From contig NZ_CP041387.1 in NCBI RefSeq assembly GCF_007005445.1, positions 992,001 through 1,056,000 on the forward strand: a stretch of DNA of 64,000 bases, in the 5' to 3' direction. The translations under genes and the position numbers were made by a program. This document shows positions 1 to 8,070 of the stretch, one piece after another; the stretch's first letter is position 1, and each line of letters starts with the position of its first letter. The stretch comes from Rhodopseudomonas palustris. Its GTDB lineage: Bacteria > Pseudomonadota > Alphaproteobacteria > Rhizobiales > Xanthobacteraceae. A model generated the notes under the pieces. That model made no database searches. It was not told the DNA's origin and worked only from the letters and a program-made list of their open reading frames with translations.

Positions 1-101
1 TCGGCATCCGCCTGTGCTGATGCGCCGGCCGCCGGCACGGCCTCGTCGCGGACCAAGCGATCATCCGTCCGAACCAGCAGCTTCGCCACGCCGTCAGTCA
101 C
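1..101 (-). CDS. possible 5' end of a gene running off the left edge
   Basis: An open frame on the minus strand runs from a GTG at 101 to the window edge, 33 codons, with an in-frame TAA two codons upstream of the GTG. The third codon positions are GC-rich as in the neighbouring genes. The predicted start reads MTDGVAKLLVRTDD and matches no family I recognise. There is no good ribosome binding site; the nearest purine run, GGAG, is about 14 bases upstream. It could equally be chance in GC-rich DNA. Confidence 0.2.
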   Translation of the reverse strand, partial: MTDGVAKLLVRTDDRLVRDEAVPAAGASAQADA

Positions 102-113
102 GACTTAGTTGTC

Positions 114-150
114 GCTCCGGGGCGCGAGCTCTAGCTCGCGAACCCGGAGC
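114..150. repeat. palindromic element, CCGGGGCGCG / CGCGAACCCGG type
   Basis: The stretch starts GCTCCGGGGCGCGAGCT and ends AGCTCGCGAACCCGGAGC, so it folds into a long hairpin with a tiny loop. The half-sites GGGGCGCG and CGCGAACCCGG recur in the elements at 29.1, 45.9, 47.0, 51.0, 51.7, 54.2 and 59.8 kb, so this looks like a partial copy of the same dispersed family. Confidence 0.6.
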
Positions 151-303
151 CCCTAGTTGCTTCGGCGCCCAACCACCAAGTTTCCGCCGCGCGGCGCGCC
201 CCAGCCTCTCGCTGGGATAGCGACGGGCGTACAACTCGGACGCCGTCGGCGCCGCGAGACCGCGATAGCATGGCTGTTCGACATCGCGATCGACACGCCC
301 AGC

Positions 304-400
304 GTCATGCTGAGGAGCGAGCGCAGCGAGCCTCGAAGCATGGGCCGCGAGTGTGTCCGCATCCTTCGAGGCGCGCCTGCGGCGCGCACCTCAGGATGAC
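304..400. repeat. dispersed palindromic element (GTCATGCTGAGG ... CCTCAGGATGAC type)
   Basis: The element begins GTCATGCTGAGGAGCG and ends CGCACCTCAGGATGAC. Inner arms GCGAGCCTCGAAGCATG and GCATCCTTCGAGGCGCG also pair. The terminal GTCAT / ATGAC and the TCGAAG(G)ATG core recur in the mosaic element at 26.6 kb. It sits 3' of the desaturase gene and has no run of T residues, so it is better called a repeat than a terminator. Confidence 0.65.
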
Positions 401-471
401 GGTTGAGCGGGTGCTACACGCAGGCTTATCTGCGGCGCCTGCCGATGCCGTGAGCCGCACCGTCGCGCTAG

Positions 472-1434
472 CTACTCCGCCGCCACCGCGCGCGGCCGCG
501 TCGTCGCCAGCAGCAGCAGGTCGCGATAGGACGGCGCCACGGTGACGCGGCCGATCAGGCCTTTGTCGCGCAGCAGGCGGTGCGCTTCGGGCAGATTGTA
601 GCAGGGCAGGTACATGAACAGGTGATGCTCGGCGTGGTAGTTGACCCAGTACGGCGCGATCAGCGCGCGCTCCAGCGGATTGGCCAGCGTGGTGCGCGCC
701 TGGCTGAACGGATCGGCGCCGGTGGAAGTGCAGGCGTGTTCGGCGATGTTGCGCACCCGCGTCACCAGCGGCAGCCAGGTCGCCATCGCCACCAGCCAGA
801 CGCCGACGAACCAGATGCCGGCACCTGCCAGCCAGAACAGCAGTAGCAAGACCGCGTTGGCCGCGAGAAAGCGCTGGGTGCGCGCCTTGCCGCTGGCGAC
901 GAAGCTGTCGTGCTTCGGCGCGCCGCTGTCCGCCGGCGCGAACAACGCCTTCAGCGCCGGCAGCCGCTGCTTGACGAAGGTCTGGCCGGTGAGGTCGCGG
1001 ATCGCCTTGCGGACAAAACTGTCCTTGCTGATCGGGAACGGCGCCGACAGCACCAGATCGGGATCTTCGGGCTGCTGGGTGTATTTGTGATGCTGCAGAT
1101 GATAGCGCCGATATGCCTGCAGATCGGCGCCGACCGGCACGGCACACAGCCATTGCCCGATCCACTCGTTGAGTTTTGGATTGCGGTGTAGTCCGCCATG
1201 CGCCGCCTCGTGCATCAGGATGGCGAGGCCGAGTTGCCTGGTGCCGACGATCATCACCGCGATCAGCCAGGTCATCGGGTTCGGCCAGATCGTCACCAGC
1301 GCGACGGCGAGGGCGATCGTGCCCCAGGCATGCGCCACCAGCCACAGGCCGCGCGCCGAGCTGCGATGCGTCAGCCGCGCCCATTCGTCGGGCGTGAAGA
1401 TGGTCTTCGGATCGATCCGCGCCACTGCCGGCAT
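472..1434 (-). CDS. membrane fatty acid desaturase family protein
   Basis: This 320-residue protein has the three histidine boxes of membrane di-iron desaturases and hydroxylases: HEAAHG at residues 75-80, HLQHH at 112-116 and HAEHH at 267-271. Hydrophobic segments lie around 30-75 and 190-225. The family inserts double bonds or hydroxyl groups into acyl chains, or acts on other lipophilic substrates, at the cytoplasmic membrane using electrons from a ferredoxin or cytochrome. The exact substrate cannot be read from sequence. The start is supported by AGGGAGG upstream of the ATG. It is followed only by repeats, and the next gene upstream is on the same strand 52 bases away, so the two may share a transcript. 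Confidence 0.88.
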   Translation of the reverse strand: MPAVARIDPKTIFTPDEWARLTHRSSARGLWLVAHAWGTIALAVALVTIWPNPMTWLIAVMIVGTRQLGLAILMHEAAHGGLHRNPKLNEWIGQWLCAVPVGADLQAYRRYHLQHHKYTQQPEDPDLVLSAPFPISKDSFVRKAIRDLTGQTFVKQRLPALKALFAPADSGAPKHDSFVASGKARTQRFLAANAVLLLLFWLAGAGIWFVGVWLVAMATWLPLVTRVRNIAEHACTSTGADPFSQARTTLANPLERALIAPYWVNYHAEHHLFMYLPCYNLPEAHRLLRDKGLIGRVTVAPSYRDLLLLATTRPRAVAAE

Positions 1435-1486
1435 CGCCGCCTCCCTGATTTTGTTTTCGGCAGTGTCGGGGAAGCGCCCGGCAGCG

Positions 1487-2710
1487 TCAATCGGCGCTGC
1501 GCGTCATGATGCTGACTTCCGAGGTGAGGGTGCGGTGCACCGGACATTTGTCGGCGATCTCGATCAGCTTGGCGCGCTGCTCGGCAGAGAGGTCTCCCTC
1601 CATGCCGATCACCCGCTCGATGCGGTCGAGCAGGCCGACCTTGGTTTCGCATTCGGCGCAATCCTCGGCGTGGATCTTGGCGTGGCTCAGCGTTACCGTG
1701 ACACGATCGAGCCGCAGTGCCTTGCGTTCGGCATAGAGCCGCATCGTCATCGAGGTGCAGGCGCCGAGCGCGGAGAGCAGCAGGTCGTAGGGCCCCGGCC
1801 CGCTGTCGCGGCCGCCGACGCTGGCCGGCTCATCGGCCAGCAGTCGATGCGGTCCGACGCTGATCTGCTGCTGGAACTTGCCGTCGCCGGTTTCCTGCAC
1901 GGTGATGAGGCGCGGCACTTCCGGCGCGCCCGCGGTCGGGGCCGGCGGATCGGCATCGATGTAGCGCTGCGCCCAGGCGGCGATCACGCCGGCCGCGTAG
2001 TTCGCATCGCGCCGGTCGCTCAACAGATGGTCGGCGTGATCGAGCGAGACGAAGCTCTTCGGGTGCTTTGCTGCGAGAAAGATCTTGGTGGCGTTGTCGA
2101 TGCCGACGGTGTCGTCGGTCGGCGCGTGCAGGATCAGCAGCGCTCTGTGCAGCTTGCCGATCTCGGCCATCAGATTGTGCTCCGCGATGTCGTCGAGAAA
2201 CGCGCGCTTGATGGTGAAGGGGCGTCCGGCGAGCGAAATTTCGACGCTGCCTTCGCTGCGGATCGCCGCGACACGATCGGCGAACAACCCGGTGACGTGC
2301 GACGGATCGGACGGCGCCGCGATGGTGGCGATCGCCTTCGCTTCAGGGATTTGTGCTGCGGCCGCCAGCACCGCCGCGCCGCCGAGGCTGTGGCCGATCA
2401 GCAGCGACGGCGCCCGATGCGTGGCGCGCAGATGATCCGCAGCCAGCACCAGATCGGCGACGTTGGACGAGAACGTGGCGTTGGCGAATTCGCCCTCGCT
2501 GGCGCCGAGCCCGGTGAAGTCGAACCGCAGCACCGCGATTCCGCGTGCCGCCAGCGCCGCCGAAATCCGCCGCGCCGCGAGATTGTCCTTGCTGCAGGTG
2601 AAGCAATGCGCGAACAGCGCATAGGCCAGCGGCTGCGCATCCGGCAGATCGAGCGCCGCCGCGAGCTGATGCCCGCCGCTGCCCGGAAACTGGAAACGTT
2701 CGGTGCGCAT
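1487..2710 (-). CDS. bifunctional alpha/beta hydrolase-OsmC family protein
   Basis: This 407-residue fusion has two parts. Residues 1 to about 255 are an alpha/beta hydrolase, with the nucleophile elbow GHSLGG (Ser108), an Asp in HAPTDD near 200 and a His in DHADHLL near 225. Residues from about 265 to the end are an OsmC/Ohr-like domain, with one conserved cysteine in LGACTS and a second in DCAECE. OsmC-type proteins reduce organic hydroperoxides through a pair of cysteines. The hydrolase half may release the substrate from an ester or bind a lipid peroxide. AGGGGAG precedes the ATG. The same fusion is known in many proteobacteria and is usually annotated as a bifunctional hydrolase; the physiological substrate is unknown. 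Confidence 0.87.
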   Translation of the reverse strand: MRTERFQFPGSGGHQLAAALDLPDAQPLAYALFAHCFTCSKDNLAARRISAALAARGIAVLRFDFTGLGASEGEFANATFSSNVADLVLAADHLRATHRAPSLLIGHSLGGAAVLAAAAQIPEAKAIATIAAPSDPSHVTGLFADRVAAIRSEGSVEISLAGRPFTIKRAFLDDIAEHNLMAEIGKLHRALLILHAPTDDTVGIDNATKIFLAAKHPKSFVSLDHADHLLSDRRDANYAAGVIAAWAQRYIDADPPAPTAGAPEVPRLITVQETGDGKFQQQISVGPHRLLADEPASVGGRDSGPGPYDLLLSALGACTSMTMRLYAERKALRLDRVTVTLSHAKIHAEDCAECETKVGLLDRIERVIGMEGDLSAEQRAKLIEIADKCPVHRTLTSEVSIMTRSAD

Positions 2711-2857
2711 CGGCAGACTCCCCTCGCTCGGACGTTATTGTTCAGGACTCGCTGCGCGGCGCCCGACGGACCCGCGCAACGACCCGCGGTCGCTCCGAAT
2801 GCCGAATAGCTGATGCTCGCGGCCGATCTGCGGCGATGCCCAGGGATCGGGCGGTCT

Positions 2858-4291
2858 TTACAGGCTCGCCGGCGCCGGACGCGGGTCGATCGGGGTGGTG
2901 CCCTTCAGGCCGAGAATGTCCTCGAGCACCGCGGCGCCGGCGAGCAGGCCGGCCTCGTTGCGCGGCTTCGCCACCATCTGCAGACCGATCGGCAGCCCCG
3001 CGGAGGTGAAGCCGCACGGCAGCGACAGCGCCGGGCAGCACACCAGCGTGATCGCATAGGCGATGCCGAGCCATTCGACGTAGTTGCCGAAAGTGTGGCC
3101 GTTGCATTCGGCGAGGTAGCGCTGCTCGACTGGGAACGCCGCGGTGATCGTCGCCGGGCACAGCAACAGGTCGTAGGTCTGGAAGAACGCGAGGGTGCGC
3201 GCCGTCATCGCCACCCGCTGCGCTTCGGCCCTGGCGAGATCGTCGACGCTGAGCTTCAGGCCCTGCTCGATGTTCCAGATCACTTCCGGCTTGAGCAGGT
3301 CGCGCTTGGTGCGCAGCAGGTCGGCCTTGCTGATCGCGAAATCGAACGCGCGCAGCGCCTGGAAGCACTCGTGCGCCTCCGACAGGTCCGGCTGCGCCTG
3401 TTCGACGATCACGCCGGCTTCGGCGAAGCGCTCGGCGGCCTTGGCGGTGATCGCGGCGACCTCCGGATCGACCGGGGTAATGCCGAGATCGGGCGAGTAG
3501 GCGACGCGCAGCGGCTTCCGCCGCGACCGCGCCGCGCTGAGGAACGAGGTCGCGGGCGAGGGGATCGACAGCGGGTCGGCGGCGTATTCGCCGCTCATCG
3601 CATCGAGCAGCAGCGCGACGTCCTCGACGTTGCGGGCCATCGGGCCCTGAACCCCGAGATTACGATCGATCTTCGCCACCGGCGTATGCGCGACCCGGCC
3701 GAAGCTCGGCCGCAGGCCGACGATGCCGCAGAAGCTCGCCGGATTGCGCAGCGAACCTCCCATGTCCGAGCCGTGGGCCAGCCATGCGGTGCCCGACGCG
3801 AGCGCCGCCGCGGCGCCGCCGGACGAGCCGGCCGCGGATCGCGACAAGTCCCACGGGTTGCGCGTCGCTCCGAACACCTCGTTGAAGGTGTTGGCGCCGG
3901 CGCCGAACTCCGGCGTGTTCGACTTGGCGTAGACCACGCCGCCATTGGCTTCGAGATGTTCGACCATCAGGTCGGAGCGGGCCGGGACGACGTCCTTGAA
4001 GATCGGCGAGCCCTGGGTGGTGAGCACGCCGGCGACCGCGGTGAGATCCTTGATCGGCACCGGCAGCCCGGCCAGCACGCCGCGCTCGGCCGGCGGCTTC
4101 TTCATCAACTCGGCGGCGTGGCCGCGGGCGCGGTCGAAACACAGCGTGGGCAGGGCGTTGACGGCGCCGTCGACTTCGGCGATCCGCGCTTCCAGCACGT
4201 CGAGCACCTCGATCGGCGTCACCTCGCCGGACTTGAGCTTGCCCACCACTGCACAAGCGGTTTCCTTTACCAGCGCCTGATCTGCCGCCAC
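2858..4291 (-). CDS. amidase signature family protein
   Basis: This 477-residue amidase signature enzyme hydrolyses a carboxamide bond by a Ser-cisSer-Lys triad. The lysine is in PVPIKDLT and the two serines lie in the glycine/serine-rich stretch SAAGSSGGAAAALASG; GSDMGGSLRNPASFCG is also typical. I chose the GTG at 4291 because AGGGGAG lies seven bases upstream. The frame stays open to an ATG at 4399, but that extension is not amidase-like and has no ribosome binding site. The substrate is not predictable; relatives act on indoleacetamide, nicotinamide or aryl amides. It is divergent from the permease gene at 4430. Confidence 0.87.
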   Translation of the reverse strand: MAADQALVKETACAVVGKLKSGEVTPIEVLDVLEARIAEVDGAVNALPTLCFDRARGHAAELMKKPPAERGVLAGLPVPIKDLTAVAGVLTTQGSPIFKDVVPARSDLMVEHLEANGGVVYAKSNTPEFGAGANTFNEVFGATRNPWDLSRSAAGSSGGAAAALASGTAWLAHGSDMGGSLRNPASFCGIVGLRPSFGRVAHTPVAKIDRNLGVQGPMARNVEDVALLLDAMSGEYAADPLSIPSPATSFLSAARSRRKPLRVAYSPDLGITPVDPEVAAITAKAAERFAEAGVIVEQAQPDLSEAHECFQALRAFDFAISKADLLRTKRDLLKPEVIWNIEQGLKLSVDDLARAEAQRVAMTARTLAFFQTYDLLLCPATITAAFPVEQRYLAECNGHTFGNYVEWLGIAYAITLVCCPALSLPCGFTSAGLPIGLQMVAKPRNEAGLLAGAAVLEDILGLKGTTPIDPRPAPASL

Positions 4292-4429
4292 CCTGTAACT
4301 CCCCTGAGTTGATCGCGCCGGCGGTATCAGTACATCACCGTCTGCGCTTTTGGACCGGATACCAAGACTAGACGCAATGGGTACCCCGGACCGCTTCACA
4401 ACCAGTCGGTCCGGGCCTTATATCGCGTC

Positions 4430-5542
4430 ATGGGACTCTTCTCACATAACGACTCCAACGGCCACAACCTGTCCGGGTTCTGGCTGTTGTCGCGCAGATT
4501 CTGGCTGAGCGGCAAGCCGCGGGTCACCGGCCTGATCGCGGTGCTGATCGGTGTGGTGCTGGCGCAACTGCTGGTTCAGTTTTATCTCAATTTGTGGAAT
4601 CGACATTTCTTCGATGCCCTCGAGCGCCGTGATGCCGGCGCGCTGTGGACGCAGACCGGCGTGTTCGTGATGCTCGCCGCCACCAGCGTGGTGGTCGCTG
4701 CGACCTCGGTGTGGGGGCGCATGACCGGTCAGCGCAAATGGCGCGAGTCGATGACCTTTGAAATCCTCGAGCGCTGGTCGCGGAAGGACCACAATGTCCC
4801 AATCGATGGTACAGATCACGGCGCGGAGAATCCGGAATATCGCCTCGCCGAAGACGTCCGGATCGCCACCGACTCCCCGGTCGACCTGATCCTGGCGTTC
4901 CTGTCCTCGGTGCTGACGGCGTTGACCTTCTTCAGCGTGCTGTGGAGCGTCGGCGGCAGCATCAATGTGGACGTGCTCGGTATCCACGCCGAGATTCCCG
5001 GTTACCTGGTGGTCGGCGTGATCGGCTATTCCAGCATCATGACGGCGCTGATGCTGTGGTTCGGCCGGCGCATGACCAGCATCAGCGAGCGGCGCAATCA
5101 GAACGAGGCGGAATTCCGGGCCGCGGCCGAGGTGATGCGCGGCGGACGTCCCGCCAGCGAAGCCGACGAGCAGGCATGGATGATGAAGCTGGCGCTACGG
5201 CTCCAGGCGGTGCTGCGGTCGTGGCGCGACCTGTGCTGGCAGCTCGTCGACATGACGCTGGTGTCGCACAGCAACTTCCTGTTCGCGCCTGTCGCGGCGT
5301 ATTTTCTCTGCTTTCCGAAGTATCTGTCCGGGGCGATGACGCTCGGCGAGGTGACGCAGAGCGCCGCGGCGTTCGTCACCGTGCAGGGTGCGGTGAATTG
5401 GCTGGTCGACAATTATCAGCGGCTGGCGGATTGGCGTTCGTCCGCCAACCGAGTCGCCGCGCTGCTGGCGGCGATCGACCAGATGCCGGACCGCAATGCT
5501 GCGGAGCCGGCCGATTCGTCCCGAGAATTGGCGCCGACCTGA
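4430..5542 (+). CDS. SbmA/BacA-like ABC-type membrane protein without ATPase domain
   Basis: This 370-residue protein resembles the SbmA_BacA / ABC_membrane_2 transporter domain. It has about six hydrophobic segments and the family-like stretch NPEYRLAEDVR after the second. SbmA and BacA import peptides and affect very-long-chain fatty acid modification of lipid A. They work without a nucleotide-binding domain, driven by the proton gradient. The end at residue 370 leaves no Walker A or B motif, so this is a stand-alone permease of that kind. No nearby gene supplies an ATPase. Substrate and role are inferred from family membership only. Confidence 0.78.
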   Translation: MGLFSHNDSNGHNLSGFWLLSRRFWLSGKPRVTGLIAVLIGVVLAQLLVQFYLNLWNRHFFDALERRDAGALWTQTGVFVMLAATSVVVAATSVWGRMTGQRKWRESMTFEILERWSRKDHNVPIDGTDHGAENPEYRLAEDVRIATDSPVDLILAFLSSVLTALTFFSVLWSVGGSINVDVLGIHAEIPGYLVVGVIGYSSIMTALMLWFGRRMTSISERRNQNEAEFRAAAEVMRGGRPASEADEQAWMMKLALRLQAVLRSWRDLCWQLVDMTLVSHSNFLFAPVAAYFLCFPKYLSGAMTLGEVTQSAAAFVTVQGAVNWLVDNYQRLADWRSSANRVAALLAAIDQMPDRNAAEPADSSRELAPT

Positions 5543-5557
5543 GCGCCACTCGTTGCT

Positions 5558-6934
5558 TCAGGCGGTGACGCCGCGGGCGTGCCTGATCACGTCGGCGAAC
5601 CATTTGAACGACGCCTTCGGAATCCGGCGCAGCGTCGGATAGTCCACATAGACGAGGCCGAAGCGCACCCTGTAGCCTTGCTCCCACTCGAAATTGTCGA
5701 GCAGCGACCAGACCATGTAGCCGCGCACGTCGGCACCGGCGGCGATCGCCTGGTCGAGCGCGGTGATGTAGTCGCGCAGGAAGCCGATGCGGCCGGGATC
5801 GATCACGTCGCCGTTGTCGTCCGGCTTCTCGACGTTGCTGCCGTAGCCGTTCTCGGTCACGTAAACCGGCTTGCCGTAGCGGCGGCTGACCTCGATCAAC
5901 GTATCCCGGAACGCATCGGGTTCGATCGTCCAGTCGATCGGTGAGCGCGCAATGCCCTCGGGCTTCGGACCCCAGCCGAGCCCGACGATCGCCTTCGGAT
6001 CGGAGTTGATATAGACGGGGCTGTAGTGATTCAGCCCGAACCAGTCGAGCGGCCGGTGGATGCGTGCCATGTCGCCGGGCAGGATGTACGGCTTGATGGC
6101 GTCGCGGATCAGATCGGGATATTCGCCGCGATATTGCGGATCGGCGAAAGCGCGGTTCCAGTAGTCGCCGATCAGCTTGGCTTCGGCGACGTCTTCGGGG
6201 CGGTCGCTCGACGGATACACCGGCTGATAGTTGGTGACCAATCCGATCTGTGCGTCCGGCACCGTCTCGCGCAGCGCATCGACGGCGGCGCCGTGCGCGA
6301 GATTGACGTGATGAATCCAGCGATGCAGCTTGTCGTCGGCGCTGCGGTCGCGCGCGCCGAACGAGCGGCTGAACAGGCTGAATATGCCGGGTTCGTTGAA
6401 GGTGGCGAAGCGCTTCACGCGGCTGCCGTAGCGGTTGCCGATCACGCGGGCGTAGTCGGCGAACCATTCGACGCAGTCGCGGTTGAGCCAACCGCCGCGC
6501 TCTTCCAGCGCCTGCGGCAGATCCCAGTGATAAAGGCAGATCCACGGCTCGATGCCCGCTGCCTCGAGTGCGTCGATCAATCGGTCGTAGAATGCGAGGC
6601 CGGGCTCGTTGACGGGGCCCGTGCCTTGCGGAAACACCCGCGGCCAGGCGATCGAGAAACGGTACGCCTGAAGTCCGAGCGTCTTCATCAGCGCGACGTC
6701 TTCCTGGTAGCGATGATAGTGATCGCAGGCCACGTCGCCGGTGTCGTTGTTGGCGACATAACCGGCGCGGCAGTACACGTCCCAGATGCTCTGGCCGCGG
6801 CCGTCCTCGTTGACCGCGCCCTCGATCTGGAAGCTCGCCGTCGACACGCCCCAGACGAAGTCCCGGCCGACGTTCGACAGCGCCGGCAGGCCTGGCATCG
6901 GCTCGGTGGCGGAAGGGATGGACGACGAGGCCAT
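5558..6934 (-). CDS. GH1 family beta-glucosidase
   Basis: This 458-residue protein is a full-length glycoside hydrolase family 1 enzyme. It has the N-terminal signature FVWGVSTASFQIEGA, the acid/base glutamate in TFNEPGIF, the nucleophile glutamate in YVTENGYG and the C-terminal WSLLDNFEWEQGY that binds the sugar. It should hydrolyse beta-linked glucosides or related glycosides with retention of configuration. There is no signal peptide, so it is cytoplasmic. GGAGAA seven bases upstream supports the ATG. It ends 15 bases from the convergent permease gene and has no sugar transporter beside it. Confidence 0.93.
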   Translation of the reverse strand: MASSSIPSATEPMPGLPALSNVGRDFVWGVSTASFQIEGAVNEDGRGQSIWDVYCRAGYVANNDTGDVACDHYHRYQEDVALMKTLGLQAYRFSIAWPRVFPQGTGPVNEPGLAFYDRLIDALEAAGIEPWICLYHWDLPQALEERGGWLNRDCVEWFADYARVIGNRYGSRVKRFATFNEPGIFSLFSRSFGARDRSADDKLHRWIHHVNLAHGAAVDALRETVPDAQIGLVTNYQPVYPSSDRPEDVAEAKLIGDYWNRAFADPQYRGEYPDLIRDAIKPYILPGDMARIHRPLDWFGLNHYSPVYINSDPKAIVGLGWGPKPEGIARSPIDWTIEPDAFRDTLIEVSRRYGKPVYVTENGYGSNVEKPDDNGDVIDPGRIGFLRDYITALDQAIAAGADVRGYMVWSLLDNFEWEQGYRVRFGLVYVDYPTLRRIPKASFKWFADVIRHARGVTA

Positions 6935-7128
6935 GGCGAATTCTCCGATTGCAGGTGTCGTTTGATACGCCGCGCTGCCTTGGGGGGCGCTTGCGTTGAA
7001 TCAAACCGCGAGGTTGTGCGCCGGTTCGGTTGACGGCGTGTTGCCGTGCCGGCCGGCGGAAAGTGGCGGACCGGCACGGCGTCGTCATGGCAGCGTTGCG
7101 GCCGGCGCGGTGTCGGCGCAACGGGATG

Positions 7129-7908
7129 TCAGCCCGGCCAACCGGCGCTGAGGCCGCCGTCGACCGTGAAGATCGCGCCGGTGGTGTAGCCGGAGCGGTC
7201 GGATGCGAGATAGGCCATCATGTCGGCGATCTCGCGCGGCGAGGCCGGGCGGCCGAGCGGGAGATTTTTCTGCAGTTCGATGTAGCGATTCTCGTCGCCG
7301 AGTTCGGCCTTGGCGCGGCCGCGCATGCGGCCGAGATAGCGGTCGGTGCCGACCGGGCCGGGATTGATGCCGACCACGCGGATGTTGTCGGCCAGACTGC
7401 GGCCGCCGAGCGTGCGGGTGAAGGCCATCAGCGCGGCGTTGCCGGCGGAACCGCAGATGTATCCGGCGTCGAGCCGTTCGCCTGCCGCGCCGATGTCGTT
7501 GATGATGACCCCGCCGCCGCGCGTCTTCATCTGCGCATACACCAGCCGGGTCAGATCGATGAAACCGAACACTTTCAGATCCCAGGCGTGGCGCCAGGCC
7601 GCTTCGTCGATTGCGTCGATCGTGCCGCGCGGAATGTCGCCGGCATTGTTGATCAGAATGTCGATGTCGGCCGCCTGCGCGGCAAGCTGCGCCAGATCGG
7701 CTCTGTCGCGGAGATCGGTTGCATGCACCGCGACGCCGACGCCGTACTGGTCGCGCAGCCGTGCGGCGAGGGCTTCCAGCGCATCCTTGTTGCGGGCGGC
7801 GAGCCGCAGATGGCAGCCTTCCTCGGCGAAGGCTTCGGCTGCTGCGGCGCCGATGCCTTTCGACGCGCCGGTGATGAGGACGCGCTTGCCGCGCAGATGC
7901 AGGTCCAT
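7129..7908 (-). CDS. SDR family oxidoreductase lacking the usual YxxxK
   Basis: This 259-residue Rossmann protein has the SDR cofactor motif TGASKGIG near the start, NNAGD in the middle and the C-terminal FTVDGGLSAGWPG. The usual catalytic Tyr-x-x-x-Lys is absent: where it should be the protein reads YICGSAGNAAL. Either catalysis is altered or the protein binds rather than turns over its substrate. I chose the ATG at 7908, with AGAGG in front, over an upstream ATG at 7983 that adds a non-homologous tail. It lies between the beta-glucosidase and a solute-binding protein gene on the same strand; a functional link is not clear. Confidence 0.82.
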   Translation of the reverse strand: MDLHLRGKRVLITGASKGIGAAAAEAFAEEGCHLRLAARNKDALEALAARLRDQYGVGVAVHATDLRDRADLAQLAAQAADIDILINNAGDIPRGTIDAIDEAAWRHAWDLKVFGFIDLTRLVYAQMKTRGGGVIINDIGAAGERLDAGYICGSAGNAALMAFTRTLGGRSLADNIRVVGINPGPVGTDRYLGRMRGRAKAELGDENRYIELQKNLPLGRPASPREIADMMAYLASDRSGYTTGAIFTVDGGLSAGWPG

Positions 7909-8070
7909 CGAGAGCCTCTTCGGCATGGTCCGGTTCGGCCGGACACCGTGGTTAGAGATAGCGTTGGCTCGCCTCCGCGGCAAAGCGGCATGGGCGTCTA
8001 TCCGAACGATGCCGGAAAGTGAACGCCGCGCGTTGGTCGCTGCGTCGCGTTTCGCAATCGCGGCACGCGC

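Larger units (their letters stand above)
102..471. other. intergenic region with dispersed palindromes, no convincing gene
   Basis: No open frame here has a ribosome binding site and believable composition. The stretch holds two dispersed palindromic elements, at 114-150 and 304-400. It lies downstream of the desaturase gene, which ends at 472 on the minus strand. Confidence 0.6.

Noticed and set aside
1169..2809. Plus-strand open frame (546 codons) opposite the hydrolase-OsmC gene
   Set aside because: Antisense shadow of a well-supported gene, with Arg/Gly/Asp-rich translation and no motif.
2813..4312. Plus-strand open frame (499 codons) opposite the amidase
   Set aside because: The amidase triad and ribosome binding site are on the other strand; this frame has no recognisable domain.
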